Below, piece after piece: positions 20,142 to 29,181 of a stretch of DNA of 64,000 nucleotides (within the stretch, counting starts at the first letter, position 1; every line of letters starts with the position of its first letter). The notes under the pieces are model-generated. The model searched no databases, was not told where the DNA came from, and saw nothing but the letters and a program-made list of their open reading frames with translations. Position numbers and translations under genes: made by a program. This DNA is from Coralloluteibacterium stylophorae (GTDB lineage: Bacteria > Pseudomonadota > Gammaproteobacteria > Xanthomonadales > Xanthomonadaceae), in NCBI RefSeq assembly GCF_018122625.2, contig NZ_JAGQFT020000003.1:354473-418472 (forward strand), in the 5' to 3' direction.

Positions 20142-21595
20142 GCGACAGCGGCGCCTACCTGCGCAGCCTGGGCCTCACCCGGCCGCCGTTCCCGCCGACG
20201 CCGGACGCGGCCTGCTACTTCCACGCCGGCGGGCTCGAGCGCGAGCTGGCCGAGGCCACGCACTGCCTGGAGGCGCGCAAGGGCTTCGTGCTGCTGACCG
20301 GCGAGGTCGGCATGGGCAAGAGCACCTTCCTGCGCCGCCTGCTGCAGGCGCTGGAGCCCTCCGGCACCGCGGCCTGCCTGGTGTTCAACACCTTCCTGCA
20401 GGGCGGCGACCTGCTCAACGCGATCCTGCGCGACTTCGGCGTGCGCCCGGTCGACGACCCGGCCACCAACATCGAGCGCTTCAACGCCTTCCTGGTGAAG
20501 CAGTGGAAGGCCGGCGTGACCTGCGTGCTCGCCATCGACGACGCGCAGAACCTGTCGCTGGAAAGCCTCGAGCTGCTGCGCCTGCTTTCGAACATGGAAA
20601 CCGGGCAGGAGAAGCTGCTGCAGATCGTCCTGGCCGGCCAGCCCGAGCTGCGCGACAGCCTGGCGCGCGCCGAGATCCGCCAGCTCACCAGCCGCATCGT
20701 CAAGCACGTGCGGCTGGACGCGCTCGATGCCGACGACACCCTGCGCTACGTCGACTTCCGCCTGGCGGTGGCCGGCGGCGCCGGGCGCATCGGCCTGAGC
20801 CGCAGCGGCGGTCGCGCCCTGTACCGGCGCAGCGGCGGCAATCCCCGCCGCATCCACCTGCTGATGGACCGCTGCCTGTACGGCCTGGTCGCCAGCGGCG
20901 CACGCGAGGTCGACGCCGCGCTGGTGCGCGCGGCCGGCCGCGAGGCCGGCGCGCTCGAGGCACGCACGCCGGCGCCGCTGGCCTCCCGCCTGCGTCCCGT
21001 CGCCGCGGCCGCCGCCGTCGCGCTGCTGGCCGCCGGCGGGGCCTTCGGCCTGCGCGCGACGCCGGCCGCGCCGGCCGCGACCTCGCCCACCGCGACGCCG
21101 CCCGTGCAGGCGCCTCCCGCCCTCACCGCCGCCGCCGCGACGCCCGCGCCCACACCCACACCCACACCCAGCAGCATCGACTGGGCGCACTGCGTGTCGG
21201 GACTGGCGCGCACGCCCGACATCGAGGCCACCGCCCTGCAGCTGGCGCGCGCACCGTCATCGGCGGCGGCCGCATTCGCCGGCCGCAGCGACGTCTGCTT
21301 CGATCCCGCCCACGCCACCGTCGCCTGGCGCACCCGGCTCCCGCTCGAGCAGGTCGCCGCCGGCGAGGGCCAGGGCGTGCGCATCCTGCAGGACGCGCTG
21401 GCCGGGCTGGGCCTCGACACCGGCGCGGTCGACGGCATCGTCGGCCCGCGCACCCGGCAGGCGCTGGCCCGCTTCCAGGCCGACAACGGGCTCGCCGCGA
21501 CCGGCCGGCCCGACCCCATGACCCTGTTCCTGATCGAGAGCGCCGCAGCCACGCGCGGCGCCACGGTCGCGGAGATCCCAGATGGCAACGGTTGA
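20138..21595 (+). CDS. ExeA/MshM-like AAA ATPase with C-terminal peptidoglycan-binding domain
   Basis: A 485-residue protein. The N-terminal AAA domain has the ExeA opening YLRSLGLTRPPFPPTPD, Walker A GEVGMGKS at 55-62 and Walker B with Asp134-Asp135 in LAIDDAQ. A membrane helix at about 287-305 leads to a Pro/Thr-rich periplasmic linker encoded in part by a 6-bp repeat. The last 65 residues form a PG_binding_1 domain (ILQDALAGLGLDTGAVDGIVGPRTRQALARFQ). ExeA (GspA) has the same plan and helps the secretin pass the cell wall, whereas classical MshM lacks the wall-binding tail. It overlaps the GspE-like gene by 14 bp. Confidence 0.88.
   Translation: MSDSGAYLRSLGLTRPPFPPTPDAACYFHAGGLERELAEATHCLEARKGFVLLTGEVGMGKSTFLRRLLQALEPSGTAACLVFNTFLQGGDLLNAILRDFGVRPVDDPATNIERFNAFLVKQWKAGVTCVLAIDDAQNLSLESLELLRLLSNMETGQEKLLQIVLAGQPELRDSLARAEIRQLTSRIVKHVRLDALDADDTLRYVDFRLAVAGGAGRIGLSRSGGRALYRRSGGNPRRIHLLMDRCLYGLVASGAREVDAALVRAAGREAGALEARTPAPLASRLRPVAAAAAVALLAAGGAFGLRATPAAPAATSPTATPPVQAPPALTAAAATPAPTPTPTPSSIDWAHCVSGLARTPDIEATALQLARAPSSAAAAFAGRSDVCFDPAHATVAWRTRLPLEQVAAGEGQGVRILQDALAGLGLDTGAVDGIVGPRTRQALARFQADNGLAATGRPDPMTLFLIESAAATRGATVAEIPDGNG
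21149..21170 (+). repeat. Hexanucleotide microsatellite CCCACA inside the ExeA/MshM-like gene
   Basis: The unit CCCACA repeats about 3.5 times and encodes alternating Pro-Thr in the periplasmic linker. Because the unit is six bases, slippage would change the linker by two residues without shifting the frame. Confidence 0.7.
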
Positions 21596-23276
21596 CCCCA
21601 CCCGCCCGGCGCCGCCGGCCCCCAGCGCCGGCAACCGCCTCGGCGAGATCCTGCGCGAGCGCGGGCTGATCGACGACGCCCAGCTGCAGTACGCGCTGCA
21701 GAAGAACGAGGTCGAACAGCAGCGCCTGGGCCGCGTGCTGATCAAGCACGGCCTGGCCAGCGAGTCGGACATCGTCCAGGTGCAGGCCGAGCTGCAGGGC
21801 ATCGACTTCGTGCAGGTCGAGACCCTGCCCGAGGCCGATCCGCAGGTGCTGGCGATGTTCAACCGCGAGCTCTGCCAGCTGCGCCAGTTCCTGCCGCTGC
21901 GCCGCGCCCAGGACGCGCTCGAGGTGCTCCTGGGCGATGCCGACCGCGAGGTCGTCGCCCAGCTCGTGCTGCAGCGCTGCGGCCTGCGCTGCCGCTTCGT
22001 GCAGGGCGAGTACGGCAAGGTCGCGCGGCTGATCCGGCACACCTACTACTTCGCGCAGAACCCGGTCGAGAGCCTGCTGACCAAGGAGATGAAGCGCCTG
22101 TCGGCCGACGCCGACCACGCCTTCAGCCCCGAGAAGCTGCTCGACTACCTGCTGCACCTGGCGGTGCGCGAGCGCACCACCGACATCCACATCGCGCCGT
22201 CGGAGGGCTCGCTGCACGTGCTGTTCCGCGTCGACGGCGTGCTGCGGCCGATGTTCGCGATGCCCTCGTCGCTCTCGCGCCTGCTCGGCTTCATCAAGCT
22301 CGCCGCGGAGATGGACATCTCCGAACAGCGCCGCCCGCAGGACGGCAGCTTCCGCGCGGTGGTGCTGGACTCGCCGGTGACGGTGCGCGTGTCGACCATC
22401 ATCACCGACGCCGGCGAGCGCACGGTCATGCGTCTGCTGCCCGAGCACACCGAGCTCGCCGGCCTCGCCGAACTCGGCTTCTTCCCGGAAGACGTCGCCG
22501 CCCTCGAGCGCCTGTTCGCCAAGCCCGCCGGCCTGGTGCTGATCACCGGCCCGACCGGGTCGGGCAAGAGCTCCTCCCTGCACGCGGCACTGCGCATGCA
22601 GTCGCTGATCCAGCGCAACGTGCTGACCGTCGAGGACCCGATCGAATACCGCGTGCCCGGCGCCGGCCAGACCGAGGTCAACCGCCGCGCCGGCTACGAG
22701 TTCGGCTCGGCGCTGCGCCACTTCCTGCGCCACGACCCGGACGTGATCCTGCTGGGCGAGATGCGCGACGCCGAGACCGCGCAGGCCGCGGTCGAGGCGG
22801 CGGCGACCGGCCACCTGGTGCTGTCGACCCTGCACGTGACCAGCGTGTTCGGCGTGGTCCCGCGCCTGCGCCCGCTGGGCCTGCAGGCGCAGGTCATCGC
22901 CGACAACCTGCTGGCCGTGGTCAACCAGCGCCTGGCCCGGCAGAACTGCCCGCACTGCAGCGTCGAGGTGCCGTTCACCGAGCCCGAATGCCGCTGGCTC
23001 GGCCTGCCCAGCGGGGCCACGGGCCGGCGCGGCCAGGGCTGCGAGCGCTGCCGCGGCAGCGGCTACTACGGCCGCCTGCCGATCTACGATGTGCTCATCG
23101 TCGACGAGGCGCTGGCCAACGGCATCGCCGACGACATCGGCCGCGAAGGCATCCGCTCGCTCGCGCAGCAGGCGGGCTTCCGCGGCATCGAGGACATCGC
23201 CAAGGCCCGCGTGATCAAGGGCCAGACCACCCCGGAAGAGGTGCTGCGCGTGGCCGGCGTGGGACCGGCGCCGTGA
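21582..23276 (+). CDS. GspE/PilB/MshE-type assembly ATPase
   Basis: A 564-residue secretion ATPase that powers pilin polymerisation. An N-terminal MshEN/GspE-N domain (RLGEILRERGLIDDAQLQYAL; RLGRVLIKHGLASESDIVQ) contacts the GspL-like protein. The core has Walker A GPTGSGKSS at 323-331, the Asp box TTDIHIAPSEG, a Walker B ILLGEMRD and a His box AATGHLVLSTLHV. A four-cysteine zinc motif (NCPHC and CERC) is present near the C-terminus as in GspE and PilB. Length and domain order are typical of extension ATPases, not PilT retraction ATPases. No retraction ATPase is encoded in the operon. Its stop overlaps the start of the next gene. Confidence 0.95.
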   Translation: MATVDPTRPAPPAPSAGNRLGEILRERGLIDDAQLQYALQKNEVEQQRLGRVLIKHGLASESDIVQVQAELQGIDFVQVETLPEADPQVLAMFNRELCQLRQFLPLRRAQDALEVLLGDADREVVAQLVLQRCGLRCRFVQGEYGKVARLIRHTYYFAQNPVESLLTKEMKRLSADADHAFSPEKLLDYLLHLAVRERTTDIHIAPSEGSLHVLFRVDGVLRPMFAMPSSLSRLLGFIKLAAEMDISEQRRPQDGSFRAVVLDSPVTVRVSTIITDAGERTVMRLLPEHTELAGLAELGFFPEDVAALERLFAKPAGLVLITGPTGSGKSSSLHAALRMQSLIQRNVLTVEDPIEYRVPGAGQTEVNRRAGYEFGSALRHFLRHDPDVILLGEMRDAETAQAAVEAAATGHLVLSTLHVTSVFGVVPRLRPLGLQAQVIADNLLAVVNQRLARQNCPHCSVEVPFTEPECRWLGLPSGATGRRGQGCERCRGSGYYGRLPIYDVLIVDEALANGIADDIGREGIRSLAQQAGFRGIEDIAKARVIKGQTTPEEVLRVAGVGPAP

Positions 23277-24529
23277 ACGTCTACTACTACCGCATCCTGC
23301 TGTCCGGCAACCGGGTGAAGACCGGCATCGCGCAGCTGTCGGTCGAACGCGACAGCTCGGCGCGGATCTGGCTGGAGAAGAACTTCGACGCCACCGTGCT
23401 GGCCCTGCACCGCCTGCCCGGCTGGCTCGCCGAGACCCAGCGATCGCTGGCCAAGCTGTTCCGGCCGACGATCCGCCCGGCGGAGCTGTCGGGCATGCTG
23501 CGCGACCTGGCGGTGATGACCGCCTCCGGCATCCCGGTGCTGGAGGCGCTGCGCGCGGTGGCCAACGAGGTCGGCACCGGGCGCGCCTCGAACGCGGCGC
23601 GCCTGGCGCGGCGCCTGCTCGACGAACTCGATGCCGGCGCGTCGATGAGCGACGCCTTCGCCCGCTACCCCGACGCCTTCCCCGAGACCGTGCGCAACCT
23701 GGTCATGATCGGCGACGAGACCGGCACCATGGACCGGATGCTCGCGGAGTCGGCCGACCACGTCGAGCGCGTCTCGCGCATGACCGCCGACACCCGCCAG
23801 GCGCTGATCTACCCGGCCTTCGTGTTCTCGGCGATCTTCGCCGCCGGCGGCTTCTGGATCTACTACGTGATCCCGAACCTGGCCGAGCTCTTCACCCAGA
23901 TGAACGCGAAGCTGCCGCCGCTGACCATCGCGGTGATGGCGTTCTCCGAGTGGCTGACCGGGCACATCGGCACCATCCTGGTCGGCATGGTGCTCGGCGC
24001 CTTCGCGCTGTGGGTGACCTGGCGCAACAGCCGCGCGTTCCGGCGTACCACGCACTACACCCTGCACCGGCTGCCGATCGCCAGGACCATCATGTTCTCC
24101 TCGGGCCTGGCGTTCCTGACCGAGTACATGGCGCTGCTGATCCGCGCCGGCGTCGACATGGTCTCCAGCCTGCAGGTCATGGAACGCGCGATGCGCGACG
24201 AGTACTACCGCGACCGCATCATCGCCATCCGCCAGGTGCTCGAGCGCGGCGACCGCATGTCCTCGGCGATGCGCCAGGTCGGCGGCTTCCCTTCGATGAT
24301 GGTGCGCATGATCGGCGTCGGCGAGGACACCGGCACGCTCGACGGACAGTTCTCGCGCCTGTCCGAGGAGTACAGCCTGCGCCTGCAGCGGCTGATCGCG
24401 AACCTCTCGGAAGTCATCAAGCCGGTCGTCGTGCTGCTGGCCGGCGGCATGTTCATCCTGCTCATCGTCGCCCTGCTGCTGCCGGTCTACGACCTGGTCA
24501 AGCAGGCGATGGGCGGGTCGCGCTTCTAG
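23273..24529 (+). CDS. GspF/PilC/MshG-type inner-membrane platform protein
   Basis: A 418-residue polytopic membrane protein with two GspF domains: residues about 73-190 (LRDLAVMTASGIPVLEAL and VRNLVMIGDETGTMDRML) and about 275-400 (LAFLTEYMALLIRAGVDMV and MVRMIGVGEDTGTLDGQF). Each is followed by membrane helices, the last being VVVLLAGGMFILLIVALLLPVYDL. The platform protein turns with the ATPase to feed pilins into the growing filament. The start is GTG at 23273, overlapping the stop of the ATPase gene; the longer open frame upstream lies within the ATPase gene and is not used. Confidence 0.94.
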   Translation: MNVYYYRILLSGNRVKTGIAQLSVERDSSARIWLEKNFDATVLALHRLPGWLAETQRSLAKLFRPTIRPAELSGMLRDLAVMTASGIPVLEALRAVANEVGTGRASNAARLARRLLDELDAGASMSDAFARYPDAFPETVRNLVMIGDETGTMDRMLAESADHVERVSRMTADTRQALIYPAFVFSAIFAAGGFWIYYVIPNLAELFTQMNAKLPPLTIAVMAFSEWLTGHIGTILVGMVLGAFALWVTWRNSRAFRRTTHYTLHRLPIARTIMFSSGLAFLTEYMALLIRAGVDMVSSLQVMERAMRDEYYRDRIIAIRQVLERGDRMSSAMRQVGGFPSMMVRMIGVGEDTGTLDGQFSRLSEEYSLRLQRLIANLSEVIKPVVVLLAGGMFILLIVALLLPVYDLVKQAMGGSRF

Positions 24530-24553
24530 TCGCCGGAGGGAGCCGGAACCGTC

Positions 24554-26902
24554 ATGCCCCACCTCATGGACTCGCCCCCGCGCGCGGCGCGGGGCTTCGG
24601 CCTCCTGCAGGCGATGCTGGTGCTGGTGCTGGTCGGCGCCGCCGTCTCGGTCGGCGCGGTGCTGCTGCGCGCCTCGGCACCGACCGATGCCGCGCAGGCG
24701 CAGGAGCGCGCGCTCGCGTCGGCCGACACCGCCATCGCCGCCTATGCCGCCGCCTATGCGCGCCTGCCCTGCCCGGCCGCGTCCGCCGACGGCGTGGAGG
24801 ACTGCACGCTGGCGAAGGGCTGGCTGCCGCGCGGCACGCTGGAGGCCAGCGTCGGCACCCGCCTCGACCACGACGGCAGCGGCATCGCCGGCGGTCCGAT
24901 GCGCTACCTGGTGCACCGCGCGACGGCCTCCGACCTCGCCGTGGCCGCCTCGCACTACGAGCCGCCGACCTGGGATGCAGACAACAGCGACGCCGACGGC
25001 TACACCTTCGGCAGCGACGACTACGGTTTCGGCGCGGTCAACGGCCTCGACTTCTGCGCGGCGCTCGCTACCGCCGCCGCGGCCGCCCCCTCCACTGCCA
25101 GCGCCTGGGTGCCCGATGCCGACGGCGCCACCCGCAACGTCGCCTACGCGCTGGCGGCGCCCGGCCCCACCCCCGGCGCCGGCGGAAGCCTGTTCGACGG
25201 CGAGAACGCGACCGCCGCGGCGCGGATGGAATCGCCGTTCCGCACCACCTCGGCCGCCTACGACGACCGCGTGCGCACCATGGGCTTCGATGCGCTGGCC
25301 CAGCGCATGCAGTGCGACGTCGCCATGGCGTCCATCGGCGCCCTGGCGCGCGGCGTCAACATCGTCGACGAAGCGTCGGGGCTGCAGGAGAACAACTACG
25401 AGGACGGTGTGCTCGGCGCCTCCGTCGGCGCCGTACAGCTGATCCTCCTGGGCACCGGCATCGCCACCACCACCGCCGACATCGTCGTCGCCGGCACCAA
25501 CACCGGCGTGATCAGCGCGCAGCTGTCGGCGGCGATCGCCGCGTGCGCCCTTCCGCCGTGGGTGCAGTGCGCCCTGATCCCGGTCTACGCCGGCGCGCTG
25601 ACGCTGGAAGGCACGGCGGTCGCGCTGCAGGGCGTGGCGCTGGCCGCGACCGCCGGCGCGATGGTCGGCCAGATCGCCGCCATCGCCATGTTCGCCGCCG
25701 TCGCCATCGAGGCAGGCGTCGACGCCGACGAACTGGTGAGCGAGATCGACCTGAGCACGCACGGAGAGGCGATCTGCACCGCGGCGACCCAGCTCGATGC
25801 GAACGCCGACGGCTACGAGGCGGACGCCGCAGCCGCACGAAGCAAGGCCGACCAGAAGCGTGCGGTCCTGGAGGCGGACGTCGCCGCCCTGGTGGGCGGC
25901 GGCACGGACGACAGCGACGCCGTCAAGGCCGAGAGGATCACGGCGCTGACCACCGCCCTCGACCAGTGGGCCGCGGCCAAGCAGGACGCGATGGACGCGA
26001 GCGGCGCGCTGCGCAATGCACAGGACCAGCTCACCGCGCTGAACGTGGACGAATCGCATCCGCCGACCGGCGAATGGCTCGAGGAGAAGCTGAAGCTATG
26101 CGCGGCACAGGGCATCCCCGCGGACGCCTGCGAACTCCCCGCCGGCGTCGACGGCGCGGCGGCGCAGCGCTGCGTGGCGGCGACGGCGGCGTGGCGCGCC
26201 GATCCGAGCATCGAGAACGAGCTGAAGATGGAGATCGCCTGCGACACGGTGACCGAGATCGAGACGATGGCCGCGGAAGCCAGGGAGGCCATCGCCACGG
26301 CCACCGCCGCACGCGAGGACGCACTCGAGGACATCGCCGGCGCGGAGCAGGCCCATGCGAGGGCGGCCGCGGTACTGCCGCGGGTCGAGGAGGTCTGCAC
26401 CCCCACGTTGCTGAACACCCTCGACTGTCCGTCGATCGACGTCACGGGGATCGGTTTGTCCGGGTCCGAGAACCAGTGGTTCGTGACCAGCGACTACTGC
26501 AGCGAGCGCTACGACGGAGAAGGCAAGCTGCTCGATGGGCTGGCCTGCGATGTCAATGCACTCCGGGTGAGAGCCACCTATCGCGACGTGATGGGGTATG
26601 CCCCGGAGACGCCGGCATCGCCCAGCGACGACCCGGAGAAGAACTTCGACCCCGCGACCATGCTCGGCGCGGACGGCACCGTCGCCCTGGAACGCGATGC
26701 CCAGGCGCTGGAGGCCGCGGCCGCGAGCGCACGCGAGCAGGCCACCGAGGCCGCGGAGAACTGCGCACAGTTCTCCACCGGCGGCAGCATTCCGCTCGAG
26801 GGCACCGCGATCGAGCTCTGGAGCGGCGCGGAGGGCGTCCTGCGCCGGGCCGACCACAAGGGTGCGGTGGGCCCGGCCCCGCACGAGACGACGGAGGACT
26901 AG
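24554..26902 (+). CDS. Giant pseudopilin with Gln at +5, internal hydrophobic region and long helical tail
   Basis: A 782-residue protein with a prepilin-like N-terminus. The leader ends at Gly14, followed by FGLLQ, so the +5 residue is Gln19 instead of Glu, then a membrane helix to about residue 38. The head (about 60-260) has LPCPAAS, GLDFCAAL, VAYAL and MQCDV. Residues about 287-385 are strongly hydrophobic or small (LILLGTGIATTTADIVV, LTLEGTAVALQGVALAAT, IAAIAMFAAVAIEAGV). The remaining 400 residues are charged, helical and coiled-coil-like with scattered cysteines. A missing Glu at +5 is a mark of tip pseudopilins such as GspK, but GspK is about 330 residues and has no second hydrophobic region. 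The function is unknown. Confidence 0.8.
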   Translation: MPHLMDSPPRAARGFGLLQAMLVLVLVGAAVSVGAVLLRASAPTDAAQAQERALASADTAIAAYAAAYARLPCPAASADGVEDCTLAKGWLPRGTLEASVGTRLDHDGSGIAGGPMRYLVHRATASDLAVAASHYEPPTWDADNSDADGYTFGSDDYGFGAVNGLDFCAALATAAAAAPSTASAWVPDADGATRNVAYALAAPGPTPGAGGSLFDGENATAAARMESPFRTTSAAYDDRVRTMGFDALAQRMQCDVAMASIGALARGVNIVDEASGLQENNYEDGVLGASVGAVQLILLGTGIATTTADIVVAGTNTGVISAQLSAAIAACALPPWVQCALIPVYAGALTLEGTAVALQGVALAATAGAMVGQIAAIAMFAAVAIEAGVDADELVSEIDLSTHGEAICTAATQLDANADGYEADAAAARSKADQKRAVLEADVAALVGGGTDDSDAVKAERITALTTALDQWAAAKQDAMDASGALRNAQDQLTALNVDESHPPTGEWLEEKLKLCAAQGIPADACELPAGVDGAAAQRCVAATAAWRADPSIENELKMEIACDTVTEIETMAAEAREAIATATAAREDALEDIAGAEQAHARAAAVLPRVEEVCTPTLLNTLDCPSIDVTGIGLSGSENQWFVTSDYCSERYDGEGKLLDGLACDVNALRVRATYRDVMGYAPETPASPSDDPEKNFDPATMLGADGTVALERDAQALEAAAASAREQATEAAENCAQFSTGGSIPLEGTAIELWSGAEGVLRRADHKGAVGPAPHETTED

Positions 26903-26905
26903 CGC

Positions 26906-28000
26906 GTGGATCCCCGATACACACGCCGCGTGCAGGCGGGCTGGTCGCTGGTGGAGATGGCGGTCGTCCTGGTGGTGCTGGCGCTGGTCGGCATCCTGGC
27001 CGTGCGCCTGGGCGACCTCGGCGGCAGCGTCGCCCGCGAGCAGGACCGCGACGCGCAGCTGGCGGACGCCGACGCCGCACTGATCGGTTTCCTGCTCGCG
27101 CACCAGAGGCTTCCTGCGGCGGACGACGCCGCGCGCGACGGGCTGGAGGATCCGGGCAACCGCAGCGGCTGGCTGCCGGTGCGGACACTTGGCCTTCCGG
27201 CCGACCTGCGCGTGCGCTATGCCGTCTCCGCATCGCTGAGCAGCGCCCCCGCCGCGGATCGCTTCTCACCGCTGCTCCCGGACGCGCCCGACGACACCGA
27301 CGGCCATGCGGCGGCCCTGACCGGGCTCGACACCTGCATGGTGCTGAAGGCGCTGCAGACCGGATCCGGCAGCGCCGAGCTGGACGGCGTCCCGGTGGCC
27401 TATGCCCTGACCGACACCGGCGGTGCCGGCGACGACTTCACTCCGGACATCGTCGCCGCACTGCCGGGGTCCGAGGACGCCGTCGGCCAGCGTACGCTCG
27501 CGGTGGGGCCGGGCGAACTCGCAGTCCGCATCAGCTGCCTCGATCGGGTCGTGCGCACGACGGCGGCCGCCCGCAGCGCCTATGCCGCCAGCGACATGGT
27601 CGCGTTCGCGGAACTCTTCCGCGACATCCGCGCGGTCGCCTACCAGTCGAACCAGACCTCGGTCGAAATGGCGGCGCTCTCGCTGACCATGGCCTCGATG
27701 AACTTCGCCCTCGGGCTCTACCAGACCAGCGCGGACAGCTTCACGATGGCCGAGGGCTGGCCGGTCCCGGTCGGGCTGCCGGTGGCGATCGTGTCGATGA
27801 TCGCCACCGCAGGCGCGATGGCGACGGCGAGCTACGACCTCGCCTCGGCCTCGGCCGACATGGCGGAGGCGCCCGAGGAGCGCGACGACGCGCAGCGCCA
27901 GCTCGCGGCCGCGGACGCCTACCTGCTGGAGGCGGAGACGCGTGCCGAGGCGGCGTATGCACGGGCATCGGCGCTCGACGCCGGAGGACTCGATCCATGA
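26906..28000 (+). CDS. Pseudopilin with C-terminal hydrophobic region (364 residues)
   Basis: The leader ends at Gly12, followed by WSLVE with Glu17 at +5 and a membrane helix (MAVVLVVLALVGILAV). The head shares GLDTC, VAYAL and an ISCLDR block with its neighbours on both sides, although the LPCP motif is reduced to LPAA. After about residue 250 it has two hydrophobic stretches (about 252-272 and 286-310) and ends with an Ala/Glu-rich helix. The start is GTG with a strong ribosome binding site (ACGGAGGA at 26891-26898). It starts 3 bp after the giant pseudopilin and overlaps the next gene by 4 bp, so the three are surely co-translated. Confidence 0.8.
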   Translation: MDPRYTRRVQAGWSLVEMAVVLVVLALVGILAVRLGDLGGSVAREQDRDAQLADADAALIGFLLAHQRLPAADDAARDGLEDPGNRSGWLPVRTLGLPADLRVRYAVSASLSSAPAADRFSPLLPDAPDDTDGHAAALTGLDTCMVLKALQTGSGSAELDGVPVAYALTDTGGAGDDFTPDIVAALPGSEDAVGQRTLAVGPGELAVRISCLDRVVRTTAAARSAYAASDMVAFAELFRDIRAVAYQSNQTSVEMAALSLTMASMNFALGLYQTSADSFTMAEGWPVPVGLPVAIVSMIATAGAMATASYDLASASADMAEAPEERDDAQRQLAAADAYLLEAETRAEAAYARASALDAGGLDP

Positions 28001-29181
28001 ACGGCCGCCTCCTTCCCCCAGGGCGCGCCCAGCGCGGCGCGTCGCTGCTCGAGATCGCCATCGTGATCGTGGTGCTCGGCGTCCTGACGGTGCTCGTCGC
28101 GAACGTCGCCACGCGCCACGGCCGCATGCGCGAGGAACACGCGCGTCGCGACCTTCTGGAACGTGCCGACGACGCCATCATCGCCTTCGCCGCCGCGCAC
28201 GATCGCCTGCCGTGCCCGGCCGTCGACAGCGCCGGCGACGAGGACTGCGGGACGAGCGCCCAGGTCGGGCGCCTGCCCTGGCGCACGCTGCAGCTGCCCG
28301 ACGCGCGCGGCGGACGGCTGCGCTACGGCGTGCTGCGCCGTGGCGCGGTGGACGTCGAGGCGGATGCCGACCTCAGCCGGGCGCGTCCGCGCTTCCGGGC
28401 CCTGGTGCTGGGTGCAGCCGGCGCCACCGAGGTGCTGCCGGGCGCCGGGGCCGCGGACAACGGGCTGGACTTCTGCCAGGGCCTGCGTACCGCGATGACG
28501 CTCCCGTCCGACCCGACGTTCCTGCACGTGCGCCGCGCCGACGACTCCGAGGCTGTCGCCGGCAACGTCGCCTATGCGCTCGCCGTCAGCGAGAACGATG
28601 GTGCCTTCACCGGGACCCAGGGTCTGGATGCGGCCGGCTTCGACTCGCCACGCCGGCCGCGCAGCGACACCTACAGCGACCGCACCCGCGTCGTCGGCAT
28701 GGCCGAGGCCTGGCAACGGCTGCGCTGCGGGGATGTCGTCGCCGCTGCGGGCCACGCGCACTTCAACGTGGCGCTCGCCGCGGCCGTGATGCGCTACGGC
28801 GCCGAGGAATACCTGGTGCAGATGAAGCTGCGCAAGCGCCTGGCGGACGCCGAAGCGGTCATGGCTGCCGCCGGCATCGTCGCGGGTGCCGCAGCGATCT
28901 CGGCGGCGGCGGCGGACCTGGTCGATGCCCAGGCCGAAGCCGCCGCGAGCACGGGCGCCAAGGCATGGCTGGTGCCACTGGCCACGGCCAGCGTCGCCGC
29001 CGCGGCCGCAGCCGAGGCGGCCGCCGTCGCGGCCCAGGTCCAGGCCGCCATCGCGGCGGCCCAGGCGCAGGCGGACGTCGACGCGCTCGAACCCCTGGTC
29101 GACGACGCCCGCGCGCTGGAGACCCGGATCCGGACCAACGCCGAGGCCGCCTACGCGGCCGGCACCTACGAGGAACAGTGA
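27997..29181 (+). CDS. Pseudopilin with C-terminal hydrophobic/helical region (394 residues)
   Basis: The leader ends at Gly14, followed by ASLLE with Glu at +5 and the helix IAIVIVVLGVLTVLVA. The head has LPCPAVD, GRLPWRTLQLP, LRYGVLRRG, GLDFCQGL, VAYAL and LRCGD. From about residue 285 two Ala-rich, hydrophobic helices follow (about 287-305 and 322-356) and then a short charged tail. The plan matches the genes at 24554 and 26906, so the three are paralogs that have diverged mainly in tail length. The ATG overlaps the preceding stop, and its own stop overlaps the ATG of the last pilin by one base. Confidence 0.8.
   Translation: MNGRLLPPGRAQRGASLLEIAIVIVVLGVLTVLVANVATRHGRMREEHARRDLLERADDAIIAFAAAHDRLPCPAVDSAGDEDCGTSAQVGRLPWRTLQLPDARGGRLRYGVLRRGAVDVEADADLSRARPRFRALVLGAAGATEVLPGAGAADNGLDFCQGLRTAMTLPSDPTFLHVRRADDSEAVAGNVAYALAVSENDGAFTGTQGLDAAGFDSPRRPRSDTYSDRTRVVGMAEAWQRLRCGDVVAAAGHAHFNVALAAAVMRYGAEEYLVQMKLRKRLADAEAVMAAAGIVAGAAAISAAAADLVDAQAEAAASTGAKAWLVPLATASVAAAAAAEAAAVAAQVQAAIAAAQAQADVDALEPLVDDARALETRIRTNAEAAYAAGTYEEQ

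Noticed and set aside
23084..26059. A 991-codon minus-strand open frame opposite the GspF-like and giant pseudopilin genes
   Set aside because: Low-complexity Gln/Arg/His-rich translation with no domain; the plus-strand genes carry clear prepilin and GspF motifs.
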